From Streptomyces durocortorensis (GTDB lineage: Bacteria; Actinomycetota; Actinomycetes; Streptomycetales; Streptomycetaceae): 64,000 nt of DNA. Both the position numbers and the translations under genes were made by a program. The notes under the pieces are model-generated. The model ran no database searches. It saw only the letters and a program-made list of their open reading frames with translations, and was not told the DNA's origin. The DNA is taken from assembly GCF_031760065.1 (NCBI RefSeq), contig NZ_CP134500.1, forward strand, positions 5,580,001-5,644,000. Reading direction: 5' to 3'. Shown piece by piece: positions 53,356 through 62,149 of the stretch. Every line of letters starts with the position of its first letter. Positions within the stretch are counted from its first letter, which is position 1.

Positions 53356-54939
53356 ATGACCGTTGTGGACGAAACCCAGGGTGAGCCGAGCGACGCCCGA
53401 GGCCGGGTGGCCGAACTGCTGGCCCTGCGCGAGCAGGCACGGCGCGGACCGAGCGAGCGGGCGACCGAGGCGCAGCACGCCAAGGGCAAGCTGACCGCGC
53501 GGGAGCGGATCGAGCTGCTGCTGGACCCGGGCTCGTTCAAGGAGGTCGAGCAGCTGCGCAGGCACCGGGCCACCGGGTTCGGCCTGGAGGCCAAGAAGCC
53601 GTACACCGACGGTGTCATCACGGGCTGGGGCACGGTCGAGGGCCGCACGGTCTTCGTGTACGCGCACGACTTCCGGATCTTCGGCGGGGCGCTCGGCGAA
53701 GCGCACGCCACGAAGATCCACAAGATCATGGACATGGCCATCTCGGCCGGCGCACCGCTGGTCTCCCTCAACGACGGCGCGGGCGCCCGCATCCAGGAGG
53801 GCGTCAGCGCGCTCGCCGGGTACGGCGGCATCTTCCAGCGCAACACGCGCGCCTCGGGCGTCATCCCGCAGATCTCGGTGATGCTCGGCCCGTGCGCCGG
53901 TGGCGCGGCCTACAGCCCGGCGCTGACCGACTTCGTCTTCATGGTCCGCGAGACCTCCCAGATGTTCATCACCGGACCGGACGTCGTGAAGGCGGTCACC
54001 GGCGAGGAGATCACCCAGAACGGCCTCGGCGGCGCGGACGTGCACGCCGAGACCTCGGGCGTCGCGCACTTCGCGTACGACGACGAGGAGACCTGCATCG
54101 CGGAGGTCCGCTACCTCATCGGGATGCTCCCCTCCAACAACCGCGAGAACCCGCCGACCGTCGACAGCGACGACCCCGCCGACCGGCGCAGCGACGTCCT
54201 GCTGGACCTGGTCCCGGCCGACGGCAACCGCCCGTACGACATGCACCAGGTCATCGAGGAGCTCGTCGACGACGGCGACTACCTGGAGATCCACGAGCGC
54301 TGGGCCCGCAACATCATCTGCGCGATGGCCCGCCTCGACGGCCAGGTCGTCGGCATCGTCGCCAACCAGCCGCAGGCGCTGGCGGGGGTCCTGGACATCG
54401 AGGCCTCCGAGAAGGCCGCCCGCTTCGTCCAGATGTGCGACGCGTTCAACATCCCGATCATCACCCTTCTGGACGTCCCCGGCTTCCTTCCCGGAGTCGA
54501 CCAGGAGCACGGTGGGATCATCCGCCACGGCGCGAAGCTGCTCTATGCCTACTGCAACGCCACCGTGCCGCGGATCTCGCTGATCCTGCGGAAGGCCTAC
54601 GGAGGCGCGTACATCGTCATGGACAGCCAGTCCATCGGGGCCGACCTCACCTACGCCTGGCCCACCAACGAGATCGCGGTGATGGGCGCCGAGGGCGCCG
54701 CCAACGTCATCTTCCGCCGGCAGATCGCGGACGCGGAGGACCCCGAGGCCATGCGCGCCCGCATGGTCAAGGAGTACAAGTCCGAGCTGATGCACCCCTA
54801 TTACGCGGCCGAGCGCGGCCTGGTCGACGACGTCATCGACCCCGCCGAGACCCGCGAGGTGCTCATCGCCTCGCTCGCGATGCTCCGCAACAAGCACGCC
54901 GACCTGCCGTCCCGCAAGCACGGCAACCCCCCGCAGTAG
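53356..54939 (+). CDS. accB: Acyl-CoA carboxylase carboxyltransferase (beta) subunit
   Basis: A 527-residue carboxyltransferase that moves CO2 from biotinylated AccA to acetyl-, propionyl- or butyryl-CoA, supplying malonyl- and methylmalonyl-CoA for fatty acid and polyketide synthesis. Oxyanion-hole glycines lie in GYGGIFQRNT and GPCAGGAAYSPAL; the biotin/CoA face has LLDVPGFLPGVDQEHGGIIR. Residue Ile420 in GGAYIVMDSQSIGAD corresponds to position 422 of the S. coelicolor enzymes, where Asp marks the propionyl-specific PccB and Ile the broader AccB; hence accB is the better name. The accE gene follows after 70 bases. Confidence 0.93.
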   Translation: MTVVDETQGEPSDARGRVAELLALREQARRGPSERATEAQHAKGKLTARERIELLLDPGSFKEVEQLRRHRATGFGLEAKKPYTDGVITGWGTVEGRTVFVYAHDFRIFGGALGEAHATKIHKIMDMAISAGAPLVSLNDGAGARIQEGVSALAGYGGIFQRNTRASGVIPQISVMLGPCAGGAAYSPALTDFVFMVRETSQMFITGPDVVKAVTGEEITQNGLGGADVHAETSGVAHFAYDDEETCIAEVRYLIGMLPSNNRENPPTVDSDDPADRRSDVLLDLVPADGNRPYDMHQVIEELVDDGDYLEIHERWARNIICAMARLDGQVVGIVANQPQALAGVLDIEASEKAARFVQMCDAFNIPIITLLDVPGFLPGVDQEHGGIIRHGAKLLYAYCNATVPRISLILRKAYGGAYIVMDSQSIGADLTYAWPTNEIAVMGAEGAANVIFRRQIADAEDPEAMRARMVKEYKSELMHPYYAAERGLVDDVIDPAETREVLIASLAMLRNKHADLPSRKHGNPPQ

Positions 54940-55009
54940 TCACCGCCGCCGCGGCGCGATCCGCCGCCCGGTCCACGACCATCTGCCGAGAAGACGGAGA
55001 CACCCCACC

Positions 55010-55213
55010 ATGAGCCTCACTTCCGCCGAGTCCGTCCTGCGCGTCGAGAAGGGGTACGCCGACCCCGAGGAGCTGGCCGCCATCACCGCCGTCCTGATGG
55101 CCCGCGCCGCCGCCCAGCCCGCCGCCCCCGCCCGCCGCGGCCGCGACACCGCGGGCTGGCGCCGCCTGGAGCGCACGCCGGGCTTCCGCGCTCCGCACAG
55201 CTGGCAGGGCTGA
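55010..55213 (+). CDS. accE: Acyl-CoA carboxylase epsilon subunit
   Basis: A 67-residue small subunit found only in actinobacteria that stimulates the AccA-AccB complex. Typical features are VLRVEKGYADPEELAAITAV at the start, the Ala/Arg-rich middle AAQPAAPARRGR and the ending GWRRLERTPGFRAPHSW. The next-door accB gene supports the call. A long bidirectional terminator follows 33 bases later. Confidence 0.95.
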   Translation: MSLTSAESVLRVEKGYADPEELAAITAVLMARAAAQPAAPARRGRDTAGWRRLERTPGFRAPHSWQG

Positions 55214-55245
55214 CGCCAGCCGCCCCGGCGTTCCCAGGGTCACGA

Positions 55246-55286
55246 AGAAGGGCCCCGCACTCCTCTCAGGAGTGCGGGGCCCTTCT
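55246..55286. terminator. Long bidirectional terminator between accE and cvnD
   Basis: Perfect 19-bp stem (AGAAGGGCCCCGCACTCCT at 55246-55264 and its complement at 55268-55286) with a 3-nt loop. It serves both convergent operons. Confidence 0.92.
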
Positions 55287-55305
55287 CGGTGCCGGAGGGG
55301 GCTGC

Positions 55306-55887
55306 TCAACGCAGGCGTGCCATCAGGGCGTGCTCGACCAGTGTGATGAGCGCGCTCTTGGCGTCGGCGCGGTGCCGGGCGTCCGTCGTCAGGATCGGCG
55401 TGTCCGGGCCGATCTGGAGTGCTTCGCGTACCTCGTCGGGAGTGTAGGGCTGGTGTCCGTCGAACCCGTTGAGGGCGATGACGAAGGGCAGGCCGCTGTT
55501 CTCGAAGTAGTCGACGGCGGGGAAGCAGTCGGCGAGGCGGCGGGTGTCGACGAGGACGACGGCGCCGATGGCGCCGCGGACCAGGTCGTCCCACATGAAC
55601 CAGAAACGGTCCTGACCGGGCGTACCGAACAGGTACAGGATCAGGTCCTGGTCCAGGGTGATACGCCCGAAGTCCATGGCCACCGTCGTGGTGGTCTTGT
55701 CCCCGGTGTGGGTCAGATCGTCGATGCCCGCCGAGGCGGACGTCATCACGGCTTCGGTGCGCAGCGGGTTGATCTCCGAGACGGCACCGACAAACGTGGT
55801 CTTACCCACGCCGAAGCCCCCTGCCACCACGATCTTCGCCGAGGTAGTGGAGCGGGCCGCTCCGCCGCTAGAGCTTGCGAAGTCCAC
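55306..55887 (-). CDS. cvnD: Conservon GTP-binding protein CvnD, left conservon
   Basis: A 193-residue small GTPase-like protein. The P-loop is GGFGVGKTTF (about residues 23-32), switch regions include TTTTVAMDFGR and GTPGQDRFWFMWDD, and the base-specificity loop is NGFDG in place of the usual NKxD. It is the last gene of the A-B-C-D conservon, thought to form a membrane-associated, G-protein-like signalling complex that controls secondary metabolism and development. Its start overlaps the cvnC 3' end by 20 bases. It is almost identical to the right-hand copy at 60622. Confidence 0.95.
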   Translation of the reverse strand: MDFASSSGGAARSTTSAKIVVAGGFGVGKTTFVGAVSEINPLRTEAVMTSASAGIDDLTHTGDKTTTTVAMDFGRITLDQDLILYLFGTPGQDRFWFMWDDLVRGAIGAVVLVDTRRLADCFPAVDYFENSGLPFVIALNGFDGHQPYTPDEVREALQIGPDTPILTTDARHRADAKSALITLVEHALMARLR

Positions 55888-56497
55888 TGAGCACCCTTTC
55901 GAGCAGTGTCACATCTGGCTGGCCGCCGGCGGCCTCGTCGCCGCCGGGCTGATGGATAGCGACGAGTCCGGCCTCGGCCAGGTCGGCGACGAGGATCCGG
56001 GCAACGCCGAGGGGGATCGAGAGAAGGGCCGAGATCTCGGCGACCGACTTGATCTCGATGCAGAGCCGGCAGATCCGCTGGTGCTCGGGCAACTGCCCTT
56101 GCAGCCGGGTCGGATCGGCCGTCGTGCTGACCAGCGCCTCGATGGCGAGCTGGTAACGCGGTCGGGTCCGGCCGCCGGTCATGGCGTACGGGCGGACGAG
56201 CGGGTTGTGCGCGGCGGGCTTGGCGGCCTTGGGGGCCTGCCGCTGAACGCGGGGCTGCTGCTGGGGTGCGTCATATCGCTGGGGCTGCTGCGGCTGCTGA
56301 GGCCAGCCCGACCCCGGCTGCTGCTGCGGCCACTCGGACCCCTGCGCGCCGTGAGCGCCCTGCGGCTGCTGATATGGCTGATACTGCCCGGGGCCCTGCC
56401 CGCCGGGCGCGCCGGGGAAGCCGAAACGGTTGTCACCGTGCTCACCCGGAACCCGCTGCTCACCGTCGTATGGGTGTCCGCCTGTGGGTGCTGCCAC
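55868..56497 (-). CDS. cvnC: Conservon protein CvnC (DUF742), left conservon
   Basis: About 209 residues from GTG 56497, with GGAGGAGG close upstream; an ATG at 56545 is possible. The N-terminal 95 residues are Gln/Pro/Gly-rich (YQPYQQPQGAHGAQG, WPQQQPGSGWPQQPQQPQRY), and the DUF742 winged-helix-like domain follows: LVRPYAMTGGRTRPRYQLAI, EHQRICRLCIEIKSVAEISA, LGVARILVADLAEAG. The ending DVTLLERVLSGLRKL is shared with the other copy. Role: adaptor between roadblock protein and GTPase in the conservon, inferred from family. Confidence 0.92.
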   Translation of the reverse strand: MAAPTGGHPYDGEQRVPGEHGDNRFGFPGAPGGQGPGQYQPYQQPQGAHGAQGSEWPQQQPGSGWPQQPQQPQRYDAPQQQPRVQRQAPKAAKPAAHNPLVRPYAMTGGRTRPRYQLAIEALVSTTADPTRLQGQLPEHQRICRLCIEIKSVAEISALLSIPLGVARILVADLAEAGLVAIHQPGGDEAAGGQPDVTLLERVLSGLRKL

Positions 56498-56587
56498 GTT
56501 TCCTCCTCCGACTGCCGGTCGCCGATCCCAGTGGGGCCGCGCCACCGCACCTTATGGCGCGGTGGCGAGAAACGCACTGCCTGTCTA

Positions 56588-57010
56588 CTAGTTAAGAAGA
56601 CTTCCCTGGAGCTCGGCACGGAGGTCCGGGGTCAGGACACTGCCCGCGCGGTCGACCAGAAGTGCCATTTCGTACCCAACCAGACCGATATCGGCGTCCG
56701 GGTGGGCGAGAACGGCCAGCGAAGATCCGTCGGAGATGGACATGATGAAGAGGAATCCTCGCTCCATCTCCACAACTGTCTGGTTCACGGCGCCGCCCTC
56801 GAAGATCCGCGAGGCACCCGCGGTCAGCGACGTCAGACCGGAGGCGACGGCCGCCAGCTGGTCGGCGCGGTCACGCGGGAATCCTTCGGACATCGCCAGC
56901 AGGAGTCCGTCGGCGGAGACCACCACCGTGTGGGACACCCCGGGGGTGTTGTCCACGAAGTTGGTGATCAACCAGTTGAGATTCTGCGCCGCCTGGCTCA
57001 TCGGGCTCAC
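56588..57010 (-). CDS. cvnB: Conservon roadblock/LC7 protein CvnB, left conservon
   Basis: A 140-residue roadblock/longin-fold protein (LNWLITNFVDNTPGVSHTVV, SADGLLLAMSEGF, SRIFEGGAVNQTVVEMERGF). It starts with GTG one base after the cvnA stop (TAG-T-GTG), with GGAG seven bases upstream; the first ATG inside is codon 4. Roadblock proteins regulate small GTPases, which fits CvnD. Differs from the right-hand CvnB at only four residues. Confidence 0.93.
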   Translation of the reverse strand: MSPMSQAAQNLNWLITNFVDNTPGVSHTVVVSADGLLLAMSEGFPRDRADQLAAVASGLTSLTAGASRIFEGGAVNQTVVEMERGFLFIMSISDGSSLAVLAHPDADIGLVGYEMALLVDRAGSVLTPDLRAELQGSLLN

Positions 57011-57011
57011 A

Positions 57012-60000
57012 CTAACGCTCCTGGTTGTAGGTATTACTGGTGTCCGACCCCGCGCTGCGTCCCTGCTGGATTCCCCGCCGCAGGTTGCTCAACCTGCCGC
57101 GGACGTCCTCGGGTGCGCGGGAGACCTGTGGGCCGCCCTGCTGGGTCTGCTCCGCCGTGCCCTCGACCAGGTTGGCCTTGGGTACGCGCCGGGGGAGACC
57201 GGAGGGGGTTATTCCGCCCGCCTTCGGCTCACGGAGCTTCTCGGCTCGCTCCCAGCGCTCGTCGTTCGCCGAGCGCCAGTCGTCGGTGCCGTTCCCGTCC
57301 GTCTGCGGTGCCTGCCGCTGTTCCTGCTGCGGAGTCGGAGCGGGCTGGTCGTTGCCACGGCCACCGGGGCCGGGCTGCCAGTGCTGCTGACCGCCGCGGC
57401 GCGGCAGACCGGCTTCGGTCAGCTCGGGGCCGACGTTCGGGGTGGATCCCGGACGGTCGAAGCCTACGCGCTCCGAAGGCTCCGCGGGAGCGCTCGGAAC
57501 AGATTCCGATTCGGCCGGAGCGGTCGGCTCAAAGGTGTTCTGGAAACCGCTCTGAACAGGCCAATCGTCCTGGTGGGACTGGTCTGCCGAAGCGGTGTAC
57601 GGGTCGGAGTACTGACCCTGGGGGGCGTCCTGCGTGGCATATGCCGATTCCGGATAGCCGTCGTAGCCGTCCTGCTGTCGCGGCTGAGGATGCGGGTGCC
57701 CCTGCTGCTGCGGGTAGCCGTCCTCGCCGTCGTGCTGCTGCTCGTAGGGCGCCGGGTAGGCCTCCTGCTGCGGCTGCTGCCCGTACTGGTTCTGCCCGTA
57801 CTGGTCCTGGCCGTACTGCTCGTCGGCGTAACCCTGCTGACCGCCGTACTGGTCCTGCCCGGCGTACGCCTCCGGCGCGTAACCCTGCTGTTCCTGGGTG
57901 TTGTCCCCGAACGCGTCGTTGCCGCCGGCCTGGGCCTCCAGCGCCGCCCTGCGCTCCTCGCGCATCAGCGAGCGCCCGACCGGGTCCAGCTGCGCCGGAT
58001 CCGCCGGAACCTCGTAGCGCGAGTCGTCGAAGCCCAGCTCCGCGGCGGTACGCATCGGAGCCTGCTGCTGCTGGGACGGCTCGAAGGCGTGCTGCTGCTC
58101 GGGGATGATCGAGGAGACGGTGAAGTCGTCCTGGCCGTCGAGGGGTTCGCCACCGCCACCGTGGGTGATGGCGTCCGGCAGCATGACCAGCGAGGTGGTT
58201 CCGGCCTGCTCGCCCGAGGGGCGCAGCTGGACCCGGATCCCGTGCCGGTCGGCCAGTCGGCCGACCACGAACAGGCCCATGCGCTGCGACACCGCGGCGT
58301 CGACGGTCGGCGGGTTGGCCAGCTTGTGGTTGATGTCGGCGAAGTCCTCGGCGGTGAGGCCGATGCCCTTGTCGTGGATCTCGACCATGACGCGGCCGTC
58401 GGGCAGCCGGGTCGCGGTGACCCTGACCTTGGTCTGCGGGGAGGAGAACGTCGTGGCGTTCTCCAGCAGCTCGGCCAGCAGGTGCACGAGGTCGGTGACG
58501 GCCTGGCCGTGGATCTCGGCCTCCGGTACCCCGGACAGCTCGATGCGCTCGTAGGACTCCACCTCGGAGGAGGCGGCGCGCAGCACGTCCACCAGCGGAA
58601 CCGGCTGGTCCCAGCGGCGGCCGGGCTCCTCGCCCGCGAGGATGAGGAGGTTCTCGCCGTTGCGGCGCATACGGGTGGCCAGGTGGTCCAGCTTGAAGAG
58701 GCTCTCCAGCTGGTCCGGGTCCGCCTCGTTGTTCTCCAGGTCGGTGATCAGGGTCAGCTGGCCCTCGATCAGGGACTGGCTGCGGCGCGAGAGGTTGGTG
58801 AAGATCGCGTTGACGTTCCCCCGCAGCATGGCCTGCTCGGCGGCGAGCCGGACGGCCTCGCGGTGGACCTGGTCGAAGGCGCGGGCGACCTCGCCGATCT
58901 CGTCCTGCGTGGTGATCGGGATCGGCTGCACCCGGGTGTCGACCCGGCCCGGGTCGGTGCGCGAGAGCTGGTCGACCAGGGAGGGCAGCCGCTGCTCGGC
59001 GATGCCGAAGGCGGCGGTTCGCAGCTGGCGCATCGAGCGGCTCATCTGGCGGGCCATGAGCCCGGCCAGGATGAAGGCGGCCAGCAGCGCGATGACGACG
59101 ATGAGGCCGTTGACGATGGCGTCGGTCTTGGCGTCGGAGGAGATGTTCGCCGCCTCCCTCACCGCCTTGCCCACGAGCTCGTCCTCGACGGTGGCGTACC
59201 CCTCGAACTTGGCGGTGGCGGCGGCCATCCAGGTCTCGGGCGTGATGCCCTTCGCGGCCAGCTCCTCGGGGTCCTGACCCTTGCCGATCTCCTGGGCCAT
59301 GCCGTCGAAGACCGAGCCGTCGATGCTGGGCGGGGCCACGAACGGCTCGCCCGCGGCCTCGGCCTGATCCTTGGCGGCCTTGATCTGGCGGGCGCCCTCG
59401 GCGGCCTTGCCGGACATGACCTGCTTCAGCCGGTCCACGTCGGCCTGGGTGCCGCCGGAGTTGAACTCGCCGAGCGCGATCTGCTCCAGGTAGTTGTACG
59501 AGCCGAAGGCCTTGACCTGCTCGTTGTAGGTGCCGGGCTTCTTGCTCGGGCGCACCAGCAGGTGCGTGCCGATCGAGCGCTGAAGCGATTCTGCGGCCTT
59601 GGCCAGCTCGATCGCGTAGACGGTACGGCCGTAGCTGGTGACGTTGCCGGTGCCGAGGCCGAGCTCGTTGGCGAACTGCATCAGCGAGTGCTGGACCTGT
59701 GTGTAGCCCTCTTCGGTCTTCACGGGGTCCAGGGCCTGCGAGTAGGCGACCTTGCGCAGCTCGGGGAGCTTGGGCTCCTCGGCCTTGAAGAGCTGAAGGC
59801 GGCGCTCCAGGCCCGCCTTCGCGGGCATCTGCTCCACCGCCGCGTCGAACTTCTTCGCGGCCTCGTCCGTGGTAGCGCGGGCCTCCTCGACCACTTCGGC
59901 GTCCCGGTCGCCCGAGAGCAGCGGCTGGGCGGTGAGGTCACGCTCGTTGAGCAGGGCCTGTCCGTAGCCGGACGCGGCGCGCACGACGACCGCGATCTTC

Positions 60001-60260
60001 TCGGCCTCCTGCGCCTCGCTCCAGGTGTCGATGGACCCCTTCACCTCGAAGCCGCCCATGACCAGGCCGACCAGCACCGGGATCAGGAGGATGGCGTTCA
60101 GCCGGGTGGCCACCCGCCAGTTGCGCGGGGCCATCGGGCTGGTACTGCCACCGGCCGGTTCCGTCGCGGGCACATCGGCAGGTGACGCCCCAGCGCGCGA
60201 CGGCGGGGTGAAGTTGCCCCGCTCGGGCTGCGCCGCGGAGCCCTCGTTGCTTCGCCTCAC
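57012..60260 (-). CDS. cvnA: Conservon sensor histidine-kinase-like protein CvnA, left conservon
   Basis: A 1082-residue membrane protein. TM1 is at about 54-73 (LNAILLIPVLVGLVMGGFEV) and TM2 at about 384-405; between them is a nitrate/nitrite-sensing-type domain of 300 residues. A HAMP linker (about 405-475), a helical dimer part LDHLATRMRRNGENLLILAG (about 520) and an ATPase domain (N box LLAELLENATTFSSPQ, G1 HDKGIGLTAED, GLFVVGRLADRHGI; about 590-690) follow. The last 380 residues are a Gln/Pro/Tyr/Asp-rich low-complexity tail. Unlike classical kinases the phosphorylation histidine is not obvious. GTG 60260 starts it. Confidence 0.92.
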   Translation of the reverse strand: MRRSNEGSAAQPERGNFTPPSRAGASPADVPATEPAGGSTSPMAPRNWRVATRLNAILLIPVLVGLVMGGFEVKGSIDTWSEAQEAEKIAVVVRAASGYGQALLNERDLTAQPLLSGDRDAEVVEEARATTDEAAKKFDAAVEQMPAKAGLERRLQLFKAEEPKLPELRKVAYSQALDPVKTEEGYTQVQHSLMQFANELGLGTGNVTSYGRTVYAIELAKAAESLQRSIGTHLLVRPSKKPGTYNEQVKAFGSYNYLEQIALGEFNSGGTQADVDRLKQVMSGKAAEGARQIKAAKDQAEAAGEPFVAPPSIDGSVFDGMAQEIGKGQDPEELAAKGITPETWMAAATAKFEGYATVEDELVGKAVREAANISSDAKTDAIVNGLIVVIALLAAFILAGLMARQMSRSMRQLRTAAFGIAEQRLPSLVDQLSRTDPGRVDTRVQPIPITTQDEIGEVARAFDQVHREAVRLAAEQAMLRGNVNAIFTNLSRRSQSLIEGQLTLITDLENNEADPDQLESLFKLDHLATRMRRNGENLLILAGEEPGRRWDQPVPLVDVLRAASSEVESYERIELSGVPEAEIHGQAVTDLVHLLAELLENATTFSSPQTKVRVTATRLPDGRVMVEIHDKGIGLTAEDFADINHKLANPPTVDAAVSQRMGLFVVGRLADRHGIRVQLRPSGEQAGTTSLVMLPDAITHGGGGEPLDGQDDFTVSSIIPEQQHAFEPSQQQQAPMRTAAELGFDDSRYEVPADPAQLDPVGRSLMREERRAALEAQAGGNDAFGDNTQEQQGYAPEAYAGQDQYGGQQGYADEQYGQDQYGQNQYGQQPQQEAYPAPYEQQHDGEDGYPQQQGHPHPQPRQQDGYDGYPESAYATQDAPQGQYSDPYTASADQSHQDDWPVQSGFQNTFEPTAPAESESVPSAPAEPSERVGFDRPGSTPNVGPELTEAGLPRRGGQQHWQPGPGGRGNDQPAPTPQQEQRQAPQTDGNGTDDWRSANDERWERAEKLREPKAGGITPSGLPRRVPKANLVEGTAEQTQQGGPQVSRAPEDVRGRLSNLRRGIQQGRSAGSDTSNTYNQER

Positions 60261-60372
60261 TCGACCAACAACCTCTCGGCGTCGGCACCTACGTTGTGCC
60301 GGATGATTCGTTCAGGGCCGTACTACTCGGGAGTTCGTCGAATTGCAGCACGGGTACGGGCCCCGTTCCAAA

Positions 60373-60397
60373 CACTCGGAATCGTCGATTCCGAGTG
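60373..60397. promoter_or_regulatory. 25-bp dyad upstream of the left conservon
   Basis: CACTCGGAATCG-T-CGATTCCGAGTG: perfect 12-bp arms with one central base, 113 bases before the cvnA start codon. It may be an operator or RNA hairpin. Confidence 0.6.
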
Positions 60398-60430
60398 GCC
60401 CAGGCCTCAGATAAAACGGGCATAAAGAGC

Positions 60431-60454
60431 GAGCCCCGTCAAAAGGCGGGGCTC
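60431..60454 (-). terminator. Hairpin terminator between the conservons
   Basis: GAGCCCCG (60431-60438) / CGGGGCTC (60447-60454), 8-nt loop. It probably ends transcripts of the right conservon. Confidence 0.6.
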
Positions 60455-60528
60455 ATGTGAGCGCAGTGGCACCGAATGGATGCATCGGGTGGCGGTGCGC
60501 AATCAATTCTCTGTCGAAACGTTATGAA

Positions 60529-60570
60529 CGCGGGGGCGGATCGTGTCAAACGACACAGGCCGCCCCCGCG
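60529..60570 (-). terminator. Compound hairpin terminator of the right conservon
   Basis: Outer 11-bp stem CGCGGGGGCGG/CCGCCCCCGCG with an inner GTGTC-AAAC-GACAC stem, 52 bases past the cvnD stop. Confidence 0.8.
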
Positions 60571-60621
60571 TGACTACGGCAACTTCCGTATGCCGATAAC
60601 GACTTACGCCTGGTTGACCTG

Positions 60622-61203
60622 CTACTTCAGGCGTGCCATCAGGGCATGCTCGACCAGCGTGATCAGGCCACTCTTGGCGTCCGCGCGGTGCCGGGCGTCC
60701 GTCGTGATGATGGGCGCGTCGGGGCCGATCTGGAGTGCTTCGCGTACTTCGTCGGGGGTGTAGGGCTGGTGTCCGTCGAAGCCGTTGAGGGCGATGACGA
60801 AGGGCAGGCCGCTGTTCTCGAAGTAGTCGACGGCGGGGAAGCAGTCGGCGAGGCGGCGGGTGTCGACGAGGACGACGGCGCCGATGGCGCCGCGGACCAG
60901 GTCGTCCCACATGAACCAGAAACGGTCCTGACCGGGCGTGCCGAACAGGTACAGGATCAGGTCCTGGTCGAGCGTGATGCGGCCGAAGTCCATGGCGACG
61001 GTGGTCGTCGTCTTGTCCCCGGTGTGGGTCAGATCGTCGATGCCCGCCGAGGCGGACGTCATGACGGCTTCGGTGCGCAGCGGGTTGATCTCCGAGACGG
61101 CACCGACGAACGTGGTCTTGCCCACGCCGAAGCCGCCCGCCACCACGATCTTCGCCGAGGTGGTGGCGCGGCCCGTACCGCCGCTAGAGCTTGCGAAGTC
61201 CAC
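60622..61203 (-). CDS. cvnD: Conservon GTP-binding protein CvnD, right conservon
   Basis: A 193-residue GTPase with the same P-loop GGFGVGKTTF and GTPGQDRFWF as the left copy; by eye seven residues differ. Most of the DNA in the middle of the two genes is also identical. It starts 20 bases inside the cvnC 3' end. Confidence 0.95.
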   Translation of the reverse strand: MDFASSSGGTGRATTSAKIVVAGGFGVGKTTFVGAVSEINPLRTEAVMTSASAGIDDLTHTGDKTTTTVAMDFGRITLDQDLILYLFGTPGQDRFWFMWDDLVRGAIGAVVLVDTRRLADCFPAVDYFENSGLPFVIALNGFDGHQPYTPDEVREALQIGPDAPIITTDARHRADAKSGLITLVEHALMARLK

Positions 61204-61591
61204 TGAGCACCCTTTCGAGCAGTGTCACATCCGGCGCGCCGCCGGTCTCTCCGTTGCCCGGCTGGTGAATGGCCACCATGCCGGCTTCCGCCAGGTCCGC
61301 CACCAGGATCCGGGCGACGCCGAGTGGCATCGACAGCAGCGCCGATACCTCCGCCACCGACTTGACCTCACGGCAGAGGTGGCAGATCCGCTGGTGCTCG
61401 GGGAGCAGGGTCCCCAGGTGCGCCGGGTCTGCCGTCGTGCTGACCAGCGCCTCTATCGCGAGCTGGTAGCGCGGCCGGGTGCGGCCGCCGGTCATGGCAT
61501 AAGGGCGAACCAGCGGCTGGTCGCCTTCCCCGTCGTACGACGCGTGGTGCAGTGCGCCGTACGGATCGGGTGAGGCGGGTGGCGGGGTCAT
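61184..61591 (-). CDS. cvnC: Conservon protein CvnC (DUF742), right conservon
   Basis: About 135 residues from ATG 61591 with CGGAGG upstream. It shares the DUF742 core (LVRPYAMTGGRTRPRYQLAI, LGVARILVADLAEAG) and ending with the left copy but has only a 28-residue Pro-rich head in place of the left copy's 95-residue Gln-rich segment. Role as for the left copy. Confidence 0.92.
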   Translation of the reverse strand: MTPPPASPDPYGALHHASYDGEGDQPLVRPYAMTGGRTRPRYQLAIEALVSTTADPAHLGTLLPEHQRICHLCREVKSVAEVSALLSMPLGVARILVADLAEAGMVAIHQPGNGETGGAPDVTLLERVLSGLRKL

Positions 61592-61726
61592 GAATCCTCC
61601 GGGCGTGACAGCAGGTTCTCGGCTTGCCGTCTGCAAGGGGCCGGTGGGGGGACTGAAGCGGCCCGTCGGGTGAGGGTTGTGGGCATTACCTGGGGGGATC
61701 GTGTCGTGAATCCGCTGGAAGGCTGC

Positions 61727-62149
61727 CTAGTGGAGCAGACTGCCTTGGAGCTCGGCGCGGAGGTCGGGCGTGAGGACGGTGCCCGCACGGTCGACAAGGA
61801 GGGCCATTTCGTACCCGACCAGACCGATGTCGGCGTCCGGGTGGGCGAGAACGGCCAGTGAGGAACCGTCGGAGATGGACATGAGGAAGAGGAATCCCCG
61901 CTCCATCTCCACAACTGTCTGACTCACGGCGCCGCCCTCGAAGATCCGGGACGCGCCGGCGGTCAGCGACGTCAGCCCGGACGCCACGGCGGCGAGCTGG
62001 TCGGCGCGATCGCGCGGGAATCCTTCGGACATCGCCAGCAGCAGGCCATCGGCGGAGACCACCACCGTGTGGGACACCCCTGGGGTGTTGTCCACGAAGT
62101 TGGTGATCAGCCAGTTCAGATTCTGTGCGGCCTGACTCATCGGGCTCAA
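61727..62149 (-). CDS. cvnB: Conservon roadblock/LC7 protein CvnB, right conservon
   Basis: A 140-residue roadblock protein that begins with TTG directly after the cvnA stop (TAGTTG). The four residues that differ from the left copy are conservative or near the end. Domain as in the left copy. Confidence 0.93.
   Translation of the reverse strand: MSPMSQAAQNLNWLITNFVDNTPGVSHTVVVSADGLLLAMSEGFPRDRADQLAAVASGLTSLTAGASRIFEGGAVSQTVVEMERGFLFLMSISDGSSLAVLAHPDADIGLVGYEMALLVDRAGTVLTPDLRAELQGSLLH

Noticed and set aside
53218..54921. 567-codon minus-strand frame opposite accB
   Set aside because: accB is certain from sequence motifs; the mirror frame has no family features.
56736..60185. 1149-codon plus-strand frame opposite cvnA
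   Set aside because: Leu/Val/Gly/Arg-rich antisense product without family features; cvnA on the other strand has clear membrane, HAMP and ATPase parts.
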